Assembly: GCF_000620625.1 (NCBI RefSeq)
Contig: NZ_JIAW01000021.1
Span: 1 to 64,000 of the forward strand
Reading direction: 5' to 3'
DNA from: Mycobacterium sp. URHB0044
GTDB lineage: Bacteria; Actinomycetota; Actinomycetes; Mycobacteriales; Mycobacteriaceae
Length of the DNA stretch: 64,000 nucleotides
The notes under the pieces are model-generated. The model worked only from the letters and a program-made list of their open reading frames with translations. It made no database searches and had not been told where the DNA came from. This document shows positions 33,361 to 42,048 of this stretch, in pieces. The position numbers and the translations under genes are program-made. Each line of letters starts with the position of its first letter. Within the stretch, counting starts at the first letter, position 1.

Positions 33361-33894
33361 TCAACGAGCCGGGGTGACGTCCCAGCTGTGGTGCACGACG
33401 TCGTGGAGGTGGTAGACCGCGATCGACGCCACGGTGAACTCGCTGCCATTGCTGCGCAGGCCGCGCCGCGCCCAGGCGTCGTCGGGAACCGTCGCATAGG
33501 TGTGGGCCACGGCGTCGGCGGCCGCGACCAGCTCCGCCGCGACGGTTGCCGGGTGCTGGGCGGCGTAGTCGTCGGCCACGGCCGTCTCGTCCTGATCCCA
33601 GTTGGGGAACAGCGGTTCTTCCTCGTTGAGCATGAGTCGCACGCGACGGTCGAAGATCCGGTGTACGTCGCGGACGTGGCAGCCGTACTCCAGGACCGAC
33701 CAGATTCCGGGGCGGGGCCGGTCCGTCGCCCCGCGGCGCGCCAGCCGCGCGGGCCAGTCGGCCGCGTCATGGCGGAGGCGTTCCGCGACGTCGGTCGGGT
33801 GTATCGCACTGGCGTCGAAGCCGCAGTCCGGGCAGGGTCGGTCCAGCACCCAGGTCCAGTCCTTGGTGTCGGGTTCCAGGTCCTCGTTGGTCAT
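33361..33894 (-). CDS. DinB-like family protein
   Basis: Protein of 177 residues resembling the DinB/YfiT four-helix superfamily. It starts with an unusual CPDCGFD segment (about residue 20), then shows the helical pattern with WSVLEYGCHVRDVHRIFDRR and a C-terminal VYHLHDVVHHSWD; the His residues in these two stretches are in position to bind a metal. Family members include thiol-dependent transferases (bacillithiol or mycothiol dependent), which would fit a mycothiol-producing host, but the substrate is unknown. It is 19 bases downstream of the metallopeptidase gene and probably cotranscribed. Confidence 0.8.
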   Translation of the reverse strand: MTNEDLEPDTKDWTWVLDRPCPDCGFDASAIHPTDVAERLRHDAADWPARLARRGATDRPRPGIWSVLEYGCHVRDVHRIFDRRVRLMLNEEEPLFPNWDQDETAVADDYAAQHPATVAAELVAAADAVAHTYATVPDDAWARRGLRSNGSEFTVASIAVYHLHDVVHHSWDVTPAR

Positions 33895-33913
33895 CGCGGC
33901 GCGGGAACCAGGC

Positions 33914-34810
33914 TCAGCCGAGGTCGCGGGCGGAGAACGTGTCGCACTTGTTCGGATCGCCCGTCTGGTAACCGGTGGTGAACCACTTCTGACGCTCGGC
34001 TGACGAACCGTGCGTCCACGATTCGGGGTTCACCCGGCCCGTCGTGGACTGCTGGATCCGATCGTCGCCGACGGAGGATGCGGCCGAAAGGGCATCGGCG
34101 ATGTCCTTGTCCGACAACGGCTCCAGGAACGGCACGCCCGTGCTCTCCTGCTTGGTGATGGCCGCGTAATGCGCCCACACGCCCGCATAGCAGTCGGCCT
34201 GCAGTTCGGTGCGCACGCCGTTGCCCTCGGCGCCGCCGGGGCCCTGTTGTGCGCGGCCGAGGACGCCCTGCAGGTCTTGGACGTGGTGGCCGAACTCGTG
34301 CGCAACGACGTACTCCTGTGCGAATGGCCCACCGCTGGAACCGAATTGCGAAACGAGCGTGTCGAAGAACGTGGTGTCGAAGTAGGCGGTCTTGTCGCCA
34401 GGGCAATAAAACGGGCCGACGTCCGTCGTCGCCGGGCCGCACGCAGTGTTGACCGATTGGCTGAACAGCTCCACCTTCGGCCTGGTGTAGCCGTCCAGCA
34501 GTTGCGACCACACACCATCGACGGAGTTGCCCGTCGCCACGACGCGGCACTGCACGATGTTGTTGGCGTCCGCGCCCGTCTTGCACTGACTGAGATCGAA
34601 GCCGGGAGCCTCGACGCCCTGGGAGTCGTACTGGCCCGCGCCTTCCTGCGGAAGCACCGTGCTGGGATCGACGCCGAGGAACAATGCGACCACGACGATC
34701 AGCAGTCCACCGAGTCCGCCCCCGATTGCGATCCCGCGGCCTCCGCCACCGCCTCCGCCGCTGCTCGACGTGGTGCTGGTGTCGATCTGCATACCCTCGT
34801 TGAAGGTCAT
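33914..34810 (-). CDS. Membrane-anchored neutral zinc metallopeptidase (Rv2575 type)
   Basis: Predicted metallopeptidase of 298 residues. A Thr/Ser/Gly-rich head (GGGGGGG run) precedes one transmembrane segment (IAIGGGLGGLLIVVVALFLG, about 27-46); the extracytoplasmic domain holds the zinc motif VAHEFGHHVQ (about residue 190) and the third-ligand region ELQADCYAGVW. This is the neutral zinc metallopeptidase family found across bacteria with unknown natural substrates. ATG 34810 matches the M. tuberculosis start MTFNEG. The order relative to the Rv2574, Rv2573 and aspS orthologues is conserved, with a carboxylesterase inserted. Confidence 0.92.
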   Translation of the reverse strand: MTFNEGMQIDTSTTSSSGGGGGGGRGIAIGGGLGGLLIVVVALFLGVDPSTVLPQEGAGQYDSQGVEAPGFDLSQCKTGADANNIVQCRVVATGNSVDGVWSQLLDGYTRPKVELFSQSVNTACGPATTDVGPFYCPGDKTAYFDTTFFDTLVSQFGSSGGPFAQEYVVAHEFGHHVQDLQGVLGRAQQGPGGAEGNGVRTELQADCYAGVWAHYAAITKQESTGVPFLEPLSDKDIADALSAASSVGDDRIQQSTTGRVNPESWTHGSSAERQKWFTTGYQTGDPNKCDTFSARDLG

Positions 34811-34894
34811 CAAGCCGCTCCGTCCGCGTCCGTCGACAGTTCGCCGCAAGGCTGGGCGCCAGCCGGGTTCAGCTTCCCACACTACGATTCAAGG

Positions 34895-36382
34895 GTGGCC
34901 GCCCCGAGCGAAACCGCCGAACTCTCGACCGTCGCGCAGACCTCCAGCGGACTGCTGCGGGGTACCACGGAGGGCGGCGTCAACGTGTGGCGCGGCGTCG
35001 CCTACGCCGAGCAGCCCGTCGGAGAGCGCCGCTTCCTGGCGCCGCTGCCGCCGCAAAAATGGCGCGGCGTGCGCGACGCCGTCGAACACGGGCCGTTGCC
35101 CCCGCAGGGCCGGTCGTTCGTTGGGGGAGGAAGGGATGATCCGAAGATCCGTGACGAGGCGTGTCTGACGGTCACGGTGTGGTCGCCGGACCCGACCGGG
35201 TCGTTGCCCGTAATGGTGTGGATTCCCGGTGGCGCCTTCGTGTACGGCGCGGGTCAGTTGCAGCTCTACAACGGATCCCGGTTGGCCCGCAACGGCAACG
35301 TCGTCGTCGTCAACGTGACCTACCGGCTCGGTGTCTTCGGCGGTTTCGAGCTCAGCGACCTCGGCGACGGTTTCGACGACAACCTGTGCCTGCGCGACCA
35401 ACTCGCGGCGCTGCGCTGGGTGCACGACAACATCTCCGCGTTCGGCGGTGACCCGGACCACGTCACCGTGTTCGGCGAATCAGCCGGTGCGACATCGGTA
35501 TTGGCGTTGCTGGCGAGCCCCGCCTCCGAGGGCCTGTTCAGCCGCGCGATCGCGCAGAGCCCGGCCTTGCCGCTGATCGCCGACCGCGAGACCCGCGCCC
35601 GGCAGGCCCGACGCTTCGTGGAGCGGCTCGGGGTGGGTGTCGACGAGATCAAGTCGCTGCCGCAGCGCCCGCTACGTCGTGCCGCGGGCCAGCTGCAATC
35701 CGACAGCGTGGCCACCAGCCCGACCCTGGCGTACGGGCTGACCTACGGCGTCGATCTGCTTCCCCGCCACCCGATCGAGGCGGCCCGCGCGGGAGCGGTG
35801 TCCCGGATTCCGCTGATCATCGGCGCCAACACGCACGAAGCGTCGATGTTCGCATGGGGCAAGCCGCCCATGTTGCCGACCACGCGGGACAGCATCGACG
35901 CCTACTTCGCCCGCACGGCCCCCGAAGCCAAGGCGCGGGTGTTGGCCGCCTACCCGGGTTATCCGCGGCGTAGTGCGCTGGTGGCCATCGGATCCGACGC
36001 CATGTTCTGCGCGCCCGCCTGGGCGTTCGCCGACGCGTACAGCGCGCACGCCCCGACCTACGTGTATCGCTTCGACCACGCGGCGTGGAGCCTGCGCGTG
36101 CTCGGGCTGGGCGCCACCCACGGCAGTGAGATCGTGCACGTTCAGCACAGCTACTCGTCGTATCTGGGCCGCAAGATTCACCCGCTCGGGCGTCGGGTGC
36201 AGCCCTCGGTGGGACGGCGGATGCAGCGCACGTGGCTGAACTTCGCCACGGGGGAGTTGGGTCCGGAATGGCCGCGTTACGACGCGGAGCAGCGCCGCAC
36301 CCGAGTCATCCGATCGAGCCGCGACGACACCGTGGCCGACCCCGACGCCCCTCGGCGTGAGGCGTGGGGCGGCCTCTACTGA
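34895..36382 (+). CDS. Type B carboxylesterase/lipase family protein
   Basis: Serine esterase of 495 residues. Nucleophile elbow FGESAGATS (about residue 195), oxyanion hole IPGGAFVYGAG, catalytic acid in GANTHEASMF and histidine in GATHGSEIVH. LipT-like mycobacterial enzymes share this layout. The start GTG 34895 gives VAAPSE; TACGAT lies seven bases before it and would serve as a -10, so the mRNA may be leaderless. The stop overlaps the convergent SRPBCC gene. The substrate, probably a small ester or lipid, is unknown. Confidence 0.9.
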   Translation: MAAPSETAELSTVAQTSSGLLRGTTEGGVNVWRGVAYAEQPVGERRFLAPLPPQKWRGVRDAVEHGPLPPQGRSFVGGGRDDPKIRDEACLTVTVWSPDPTGSLPVMVWIPGGAFVYGAGQLQLYNGSRLARNGNVVVVNVTYRLGVFGGFELSDLGDGFDDNLCLRDQLAALRWVHDNISAFGGDPDHVTVFGESAGATSVLALLASPASEGLFSRAIAQSPALPLIADRETRARQARRFVERLGVGVDEIKSLPQRPLRRAAGQLQSDSVATSPTLAYGLTYGVDLLPRHPIEAARAGAVSRIPLIIGANTHEASMFAWGKPPMLPTTRDSIDAYFARTAPEAKARVLAAYPGYPRRSALVAIGSDAMFCAPAWAFADAYSAHAPTYVYRFDHAAWSLRVLGLGATHGSEIVHVQHSYSSYLGRKIHPLGRRVQPSVGRRMQRTWLNFATGELGPEWPRYDAEQRRTRVIRSSRDDTVADPDAPRREAWGGLY

Positions 36383-36894
36383 TCAGCCGCCCTGGTGGCG
36401 TAGCGCTCGTGGCCATACCGCCGCAGGTTGTGCAGGAAGCGTTGAAAGAGCCAGGCCATCAACGGCCGACCCAGCGTCATCCCGAGCCGGCCGGCCACAC
36501 CCTTGGGCTTGATCGCCATCACCCACGTCAGGTGGCAACCGCCGGGCGTTCGAACCACCCGGTAGTCCTCGGCGAACGCGGAGATGGCGTCAGACGTGCT
36601 CTGATTGAAGCGGAAGGCCATGTGGGAGAACGGCTCCCATGCGAGGAACTCCTCATCGCCGACGATGCCGCCGCGCATGCTGACGGTGCGGGTGGTGCCG
36701 ACGCCACGTGGCTCCGGGCTGGTCCACACCACCTTCGTGATGACCGTCGCCCAGTGCGGCCACGACTCGGCGTCCGCGAGCACCTCAAACAATTGCTCGG
36801 GGCTGATGGCCAGATTCACCGTGCTGACGAATCGGAACGGGGCGTCGTCGATGAAGTCGAGGCCGACGGGTTCACAAGGATGGGTCTTCGCCAT
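36376..36894 (-). CDS. SRPBCC (START-like) family protein, Rv2574 type
   Basis: Protein of 172 residues with a polyketide cyclase/SRPBCC lipid-binding fold: FRFVSTVNLAISPEQLFEVLADAESWPHW is the standard opening (about 20-48), followed by TTRTVSMRGG and a C-terminal helix LFQRFLHNLRRYG. These proteins bind hydrophobic ligands; the function in mycobacteria is not known. It lies 32 bases downstream of the ketopantoate reductase-like gene on the same strand, the same neighbours as Rv2573-Rv2574. Confidence 0.85.
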   Translation of the reverse strand: MAKTHPCEPVGLDFIDDAPFRFVSTVNLAISPEQLFEVLADAESWPHWATVITKVVWTSPEPRGVGTTRTVSMRGGIVGDEEFLAWEPFSHMAFRFNQSTSDAISAFAEDYRVVRTPGGCHLTWVMAIKPKGVAGRLGMTLGRPLMAWLFQRFLHNLRRYGHERYATRAADQ

Positions 36895-36926
36895 GGGTAG
36901 ACAGCCTAGGGTCAGGTGTCTACCCG

Positions 36927-37814
36927 TCAGCCGGGGCCGTCGCCGGCGGCGGCGAGCAGCGGCACCAGCACGTCGCTGATCGGTGTCGACAGCCCGTGCT
37001 GCGCGGCCTTGCGGCGGATGACGCCGTTGCGGATGTCCCACTCCAGCGGCCGACCGTGCTCGCGGTCGGTCAGCATCGACGTGGTCAGGTCCTCGGGCGC
37101 CGCGCTGAACATGTCGAGGATCTCGTCGACCGTGCCATCGTCGAGACCGGCGCCCTCCGCCCGAGCCACCGCCAGGCATTCGGTGAGGTAGTCGCGGCCA
37201 AGGCGGGCGACGTCGGCGCGGCGGAACATTCCCGACTTGCGCCCCGTCAGCACCATCAGCCCGGCGACGGCATTGACCAGCAACTTGTGCCAGGCCGCGT
37301 CGACGAACTCCGGATGGTTCTCCACCACGAGACGAGGCCCCCGCAGGATCTGCGCCAGCTGCCGGGACGCCTCGTCATCGGGCAGTACGAGCCGCACCGA
37401 CGTGCGCAGCCGAACCCAGCCCTGCGGCTGCGTCTCGGCCGAGAACCACACCACGCAGGGCACCACCGTCGACGAGGGGCAGTACCGGCCCACCCTCTCG
37501 ACCTGCTCCACACCGTTCTGCAGCGCGCACACGACGGTGTTCGCATCGCAGAGTCGAGCCAGCCACGCCGCCGCGTCGGCGGTCTGGGTGTCCTTGACCG
37601 CGAGCAGCACCACGTCGACCGGCCCCTCGACGCCACTCGGATCGGTCCGCACTTGGCCGGGCACCACGATCGGATCGCCGTCGTCCGGCCTCACCTCGAT
37701 CGACGCACGGGGCGTGCGCCCGCACACCAGCACGGGGTAGCCGGCGTCGTGCACCAACGCGGCGACGGTCGCGCCGATCGCGCCCGGTCCGACGACCGCG
37801 ATGCTCGTACCCAC
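36927..37814 (-). CDS. 2-dehydropantoate 2-reductase family protein (Rv2573 type)
   Basis: NADP-dependent ketopantoate reductase-like protein of 295 residues. N-terminal Rossmann motif VVGPGAIGATVAAL (about 6-19), then LLAVKDTQTADAA and ALQNGVEQVE, which are typical of ApbA/PanE; the C-terminal domain holds AWHKLLVNAVAGLMVLTG with the catalytic lysine. The reaction would be ketopantoate to pantoate in coenzyme A synthesis. GTG 37814 was chosen because the Rossmann strand starts at once; a TTG 21 bases upstream is possible. It is divergent from aspS. Confidence 0.88.
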   Translation of the reverse strand: MGTSIAVVGPGAIGATVAALVHDAGYPVLVCGRTPRASIEVRPDDGDPIVVPGQVRTDPSGVEGPVDVVLLAVKDTQTADAAAWLARLCDANTVVCALQNGVEQVERVGRYCPSSTVVPCVVWFSAETQPQGWVRLRTSVRLVLPDDEASRQLAQILRGPRLVVENHPEFVDAAWHKLLVNAVAGLMVLTGRKSGMFRRADVARLGRDYLTECLAVARAEGAGLDDGTVDEILDMFSAAPEDLTTSMLTDREHGRPLEWDIRNGVIRRKAAQHGLSTPISDVLVPLLAAAGDGPG

Positions 37815-37891
37815 GATCGCCAAAATACCGGCCAAGGCCGCCCCACTACACTGTGGCAGTCCTCGTCTCAGGCCTTTCCCAGGGAGTTTTC

Positions 37892-39721
37892 GTGTTGCGC
37901 AGCCATGCCGCCGGTTCGTTGCGGTCGACCGACGCCGGCCAGAAGGTGACGTTGGCCGGGTGGGTGGCGCGCAGGCGCGACCACGGCGGCGTGATCTTCA
38001 TCGACCTCCGCGACGGTTCCGGAGGGCAGGAGCGCAGCGACCCGGGAAGTTGGCAGGGCGTGGCGCAGGTGGTGTTCCGCGAGGTCGACGTGCTCGAGCA
38101 GGCACACCGGCTGCGTGCTGAGTTCTGCATCGCGGTGGACGGCATCGTCGAGACCCGACCCGAGGGCAATGCCAACGCCGACATCGCCACCGGCGAGATC
38201 GAAGTCAACGCGACGTCGCTGACGGTGCTGAGCGAGAGCGCGCCGCTGCCCTTCCAACTCGACGAGACTCCCGGTGAGGAAGCGCGGCTGAAATACCGCT
38301 ACCTCGACCTGCGTCGCGAGGGCCCCGGAAACGCAATGCGACTGCGCTCCAAGGTGAATGCCGCCGCACGCGGTGTCCTGGCCGACCACGACTTCGTCGA
38401 GATCGAGACGCCGACACTGACCCGGTCGACACCCGAGGGCGCCCGCGACTTCCTGGTGCCCGCGCGGCTGCAGCCGGGATCGTTCTACGCATTGCCGCAG
38501 AGCCCGCAGTTGTTCAAGCAGCTGCTGATGGTGGCGGGTATGGAGCGCTACTACCAGATCGCGCGGTGCTACCGCGACGAGGACTTCCGTGCCGACCGTC
38601 AGCCCGAGTTCACGCAGCTGGACATGGAGATGAGCTTCGTCGACTCCGACGACGTGATCGCCGTGTCGGAGCAGGTGCTCAAGGCGCTGTGGGCGCTCGT
38701 CGGCTACGACCTGCCCACCCCGATCCCGCGCATCGACTACGCCGACGCAATGCGGCGGTTCGGCTCCGACAAACCCGATCTACGGTTCGGCGTCGAGCTC
38801 GTCGAGTGCACGGAGTACTTCTCCGACACCACGTTTCGCGTGTTTCAGGCGCCGTACGTGGGTGCCGTCGTCATGCCGGGTGGCGCATCGCAACCGAGGC
38901 GCACACTCGACGGCTGGCAGGAGTTCGCCAAGCAGCGCGGCCACAAGGGTCTCGCCTACGTGCTGGTCGCCGAGGACGGCACGCTCGGCGGGCCGGTCGC
39001 CAAGAACCTCACCGACACCGAACGCGACGGTCTCGCCGCCCACGTCGGCGCAAAGCCGGGGGACTGCATCTTCTTCGCGGCGGGTTCTGCCAAGGCGGGA
39101 CGCTCCTTGCTCGGCGCCACCCGCATCGAGGTCGCCAAGCGACTGGACCTGATCGATCCGGCGGCATGGGCGTTCACCTGGGTGGTGAACTGGCCGCTGT
39201 TCGAGCCGGCCAACGAGGCCACCGAAGCGGGCGACGTCGCCGTCGGCTCCGGCGCATGGACCGCCGTGCACCACGCGTTCACCGCGCCGAAGCCCGAATC
39301 CGAGGCCACGTTCGACACCGATCCGGGCAGTGCGCTGGCCAACGCCTACGACATCGTCTGCAACGGCAACGAGATCGGCGGCGGCTCGATCCGCATCCAC
39401 CGCCGCGACGTCCAGGAACGCGTCTTCGCGATGATGGGCATCGACCACGACGAAGCGCAGGACAAGTTCGGATTCCTGTTGGACGCGTTCACCTTTGGTG
39501 CGCCCCCGCACGGCGGCATCGCGTTCGGCTGGGACCGCATCACCGCGCTGCTGGCCGGCGTCGACTCGATCCGCGAGGTGATCGCATTCCCGAAGTCCGG
39601 TGGTGGCGTGGATCCGTTGACCGATGCGCCTGCGCCGATCACCCCGCAGCAGCGCAAGGAATCCGGAATCGACGCCAAGCCGAAGAAGGACGCCGACGCA
39701 GTGCCGACGACCGGAGGATGA
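37892..39721 (+). CDS. aspS: Aspartate--tRNA(Asp/Asn) ligase
   Basis: Class II synthetase of 609 residues. Parts: N-terminal OB-fold anticodon domain (1-110), class II core with motif 2 (YYQIARCYRDEDFRADRQPEFTQ cut at either end), the bacterial GAD insertion domain, and motif 3 (GGIAFGWDRITALLAG). The non-discriminating form feeds the amidotransferase route to Asn-tRNA in mycobacteria. GTG 37892 has AGGGAG five bases upstream. Odd feature: about 11 extra residues (45-55) between GSG and GVAQVVF of the OB fold that I do not recall in M. tuberculosis or M. smegmatis AspRS. Confidence 0.97.
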   Translation: MLRSHAAGSLRSTDAGQKVTLAGWVARRRDHGGVIFIDLRDGSGGQERSDPGSWQGVAQVVFREVDVLEQAHRLRAEFCIAVDGIVETRPEGNANADIATGEIEVNATSLTVLSESAPLPFQLDETPGEEARLKYRYLDLRREGPGNAMRLRSKVNAAARGVLADHDFVEIETPTLTRSTPEGARDFLVPARLQPGSFYALPQSPQLFKQLLMVAGMERYYQIARCYRDEDFRADRQPEFTQLDMEMSFVDSDDVIAVSEQVLKALWALVGYDLPTPIPRIDYADAMRRFGSDKPDLRFGVELVECTEYFSDTTFRVFQAPYVGAVVMPGGASQPRRTLDGWQEFAKQRGHKGLAYVLVAEDGTLGGPVAKNLTDTERDGLAAHVGAKPGDCIFFAAGSAKAGRSLLGATRIEVAKRLDLIDPAAWAFTWVVNWPLFEPANEATEAGDVAVGSGAWTAVHHAFTAPKPESEATFDTDPGSALANAYDIVCNGNEIGGGSIRIHRRDVQERVFAMMGIDHDEAQDKFGFLLDAFTFGAPPHGGIAFGWDRITALLAGVDSIREVIAFPKSGGGVDPLTDAPAPITPQQRKESGIDAKPKKDADAVPTTGG

Positions 39722-40153
39722 GTGGCTGACAAACCCGACCTCGACGAACTGAACGCGATGAACGCGGACGTCGTCGCGCAATTCCGCGCCAACGGCGGCA
39801 ACGTCAGTGGACCGTTCGAGGCCGCCACCGTCGTTCTGTTGACCGCAACCGGTGCGAAGACGGGCACGCGACGGATGACGCCGCTCGTGTCGTTCACGGT
39901 CGAGGGCAAGATGCTGATCATCGGGTCGTACGGCGGAGCAGACGTCGATCCCGCGTGGGTGCACAATCTGCGTGCCAACCCGCAGGCACACGTCGAGGTG
40001 GGGACCGAAGCCTTCGATGTCATCGCCCGTGAATTGCCACGTGAGGAGCGCGATTCGGTGTTCGCTCAGGTCGTCGACGTCGCACCGGGCTTCGGCGAGT
40101 ATCAGGCCAACACCAACCGGGTCATCCCGCTGTTCGAGCTCAATCGCGCCTGA
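39722..40153 (+). CDS. Deazaflavin (F420)-dependent nitroreductase family protein, copy 1
   Basis: Split-barrel protein of 143 residues of the Ddn/PF04075 family. Typical stretches are VLLTATGAKTGTRRMTPL, IIGSYGGADVDPAWVHNL and NPQAHVEVG. These enzymes use reduced F420 to reduce quinones or nitro compounds. GTG 39722 follows the aspS stop directly, with GGAGG overlapping the end of aspS, so it is coexpressed with the synthetase. Two more paralogues follow within 2 kb. Confidence 0.9.
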   Translation: MADKPDLDELNAMNADVVAQFRANGGNVSGPFEAATVVLLTATGAKTGTRRMTPLVSFTVEGKMLIIGSYGGADVDPAWVHNLRANPQAHVEVGTEAFDVIARELPREERDSVFAQVVDVAPGFGEYQANTNRVIPLFELNRA

Positions 40154-40190
40154 CCGGAATAGACGCCATGTCGAAGCAGCTTGAAGAGGC

Positions 40191-40622
40191 ATGACCGAAC
40201 GACCCGACCCCGAGGCCATCAAGACGTTCAATGCCAGAATCGTCGAGGAGTTCCGCACCAACGACGGCAAGGTCGGCGCGTTCGGCGGTGGCGAGATACT
40301 GCTGCTGACGACCACCGGCGCGAAGTCCGGTGAGCCGCGGATGTCGCCGCTGTCCTGCCGGCGGATCGACGGCAAGCTGTTCGTCATCGCCGGGTTCGGC
40401 GGCGCGGACGTCAACCCGGCGTGGGTGTACAACCTGCGCGTGAACCCTGATGCGCACGTGGAGTTGGCCCGTGAGTCGTTTGACGTGACGGCGCGCGAAT
40501 TGTCGCCCGAGGAGCGCGCGGACTTTATTCCGAAGGTCGCGGCCGTCTCCGGCTTCGCGGAATTTCAGGCGAAGACCAGCCGCGTCATCCCGATCTTCGA
40601 ACTGGAGCGCGTCGAGCGATGA
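40191..40622 (+). CDS. Deazaflavin (F420)-dependent nitroreductase family protein, copy 2
   Basis: Paralogue of 143 residues with LLLTTTGAKSGEPRMSPL, VIAGFGGADVNPAWVYNL and NPDAHVELA. The family cofactor is F420H2. The stop overlaps the start of the LLM-class oxidoreductase by four bases, so the two F420-type enzymes are coupled. It is the most divergent of the three copies in its middle part. Confidence 0.9.
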   Translation: MTERPDPEAIKTFNARIVEEFRTNDGKVGAFGGGEILLLTTTGAKSGEPRMSPLSCRRIDGKLFVIAGFGGADVNPAWVYNLRVNPDAHVELARESFDVTARELSPEERADFIPKVAAVSGFAEFQAKTSRVIPIFELERVER

Positions 40623-41533
40623 CAGTCCCGCTGCGCGTGGGGATCATGTTGCCCAGCCGGGAGACCGCGATGACGGGCAGGCACGACGCGCGCGGTCTCG
40701 TCGACTTCGCCAGGACCGCGGAAGCCGCCGGATTCGACTCCGTGTGGATCGGTGATTCGCTGTTGGCGCGTACGCGTGCCGAGCCGTTGTCGATCCTCGC
40801 CGCCGTCGCCGCGGTCACCGAACGCGTGACGCTGGGGACGGCCGCGATGATCGCGCCGCTGCGTCACCCGTTGCTCGCCGCGGCGCAGGCTGCAACGGTC
40901 GATCAGTTGTCCGGCGGTCGGCTGATCCTCGGGCTGGGAGCCGGAGCGCCGCTACCGGAAAGTCGCCGCGAATTCGACGCGGTGGGAATGCCATTCGGCG
41001 GTCGCAGCGCCCGCCTGGACGAGGCAGTTGCCCTGTGGCGGCGGACGTGGGACGGCCAAGGAGAATTCGCCGACGCGTTGCCCCCGGCGCGGTCGGGTGG
41101 GCCGCCGGTGTGGCTGGCCGGCGGCGCCTCCGCAAAGGTCATCGAGCGCGTGGCGAGCACCTATGACGGCTGGTTACCGTATCTGCCCGACGCCGATGAG
41201 TACGGCCGCGCGTGGGACCAAATCCGCTCTGCCGCCGCGCGCGAGATCACGCCAGCGCTATATGCCACCGTCAACATCACCGACGACAAGGCAAGCGCGG
41301 ACAACGAACTCGATGCGTATCTGCGTGCGTACTACGGCCATCCTCTCGACGTGATGCGCCACGTGCAGGCGATCCGCGGCGGCTCCGTGCAGGAGTGCCT
41401 CGACTGGCTGGGGCACTACGTCGATGCCGGCGCACAACACCTGATCCTGAGGGTCGGCTCGCTGGGCCCGCGCCCTGAAATGATCGCCGATGGGCTGCTG
41501 CCCGCGTTGCGGTCGCTGGCGGCGCCGGAATAG
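40619..41533 (+). CDS. LLM-class F420-dependent oxidoreductase
   Basis: Luciferase-like TIM-barrel oxidoreductase of 304 residues. Family features: the opening VGIMLPSRE, GFDSVWIGDSLLAR, LGTAAMIAPLRHPLLAAAQ and LSGGRLILGLGAGAP. Members use F420 or FMN to oxidise or reduce alcohols, imines or sugars. Translational coupling to copy 2 of the nitroreductases and the surrounding paralogues favour F420. Substrate unknown. Confidence 0.88.
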   Translation: MTVPLRVGIMLPSRETAMTGRHDARGLVDFARTAEAAGFDSVWIGDSLLARTRAEPLSILAAVAAVTERVTLGTAAMIAPLRHPLLAAAQAATVDQLSGGRLILGLGAGAPLPESRREFDAVGMPFGGRSARLDEAVALWRRTWDGQGEFADALPPARSGGPPVWLAGGASAKVIERVASTYDGWLPYLPDADEYGRAWDQIRSAAAREITPALYATVNITDDKASADNELDAYLRAYYGHPLDVMRHVQAIRGGSVQECLDWLGHYVDAGAQHLILRVGSLGPRPEMIADGLLPALRSLAAPE

Positions 41534-41562
41534 GCGACGGGCCGGGGCGGGTTGATCGGGCC

Positions 41563-41985
41563 ATGACCGAGATATCAGACTTCAAGGCGTTCAACGCTGG
41601 CGTCGCCGACGAGTTTCGCGCCAATGGCGGCAAGGTTGGCGGCCCGTTCGAGGGCATGACCCTGTTGTTGTTGACGACGACCGGCGCCAAGTCGGGTCAA
41701 CCGCGGGTGTCGCCGCTGGCGTACCTGACGATCGACGGCAAGATCATCATCGTCGGCTCGAAGGGCGGTGCCGATACACACCCGGATTGGGTGCACAATC
41801 TGCGGGCCAACTCGCAGGCGCACATCGAATTGGGCACGGAGGACTACGACGTCATCGCCCGTGAGCTGCAGGCGGGCGAGCGCGAAGAGGTCTTCCCGAA
41901 GGTCGCCGCAGCGGCGCCGGCGTTCGGTGAGTATCAGGTCAAGACGAGCCGGGTCATTCCGCTGTTCGAGCTGAACCGCGCCTAA
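41563..41985 (+). CDS. Deazaflavin (F420)-dependent nitroreductase family protein, copy 3
   Basis: Third paralogue, 140 residues, with LLLTTTGAKSGQPRVSPL, IVGSKGGADTHPDWVHNL and the same C-terminal SRVIPLFELNRA as copy 1. It starts 29 bases after the LLM gene and ends just before a strong terminator hairpin, so it closes the aspS-nitroreductase run. Confidence 0.9.
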   Translation: MTEISDFKAFNAGVADEFRANGGKVGGPFEGMTLLLLTTTGAKSGQPRVSPLAYLTIDGKIIIVGSKGGADTHPDWVHNLRANSQAHIELGTEDYDVIARELQAGEREEVFPKVAAAAPAFGEYQVKTSRVIPLFELNRA

Positions 41986-41991
41986 CCCCCT

Positions 41992-42044
41992 GCGATTTCG
42001 GCGTGTTCCGTAACGCTGAGGTTGACGGAACACGCCGAAATCGC
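41992..42044. terminator. Bidirectional terminator with perfect 20-base stem
   Basis: The 20 bases 41992-42011 are exactly complementary to 42025-42044 around a 13-base loop. It begins six bases after the nitroreductase stop and ends four bases before the stop of the convergent thiolase, so it can serve both strands. Confidence 0.9.
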
Positions 42045-42048
42045 TGCT

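Noticed and set aside
33012..33809. Leftward open frame of about 265 codons covering the gene-free interval and the DinB-like gene
   Set aside because: Shadow of the DinB-like gene; composition is Arg/Pro/Thr-rich and the extension into the interval has no match.
38780..40432. Long leftward open frame (about 550 codons) over aspS and the first nitroreductases
   Set aside because: It crosses three well-supported genes and has Val/Asp/Arg-rich shadow composition with no recognisable domain.
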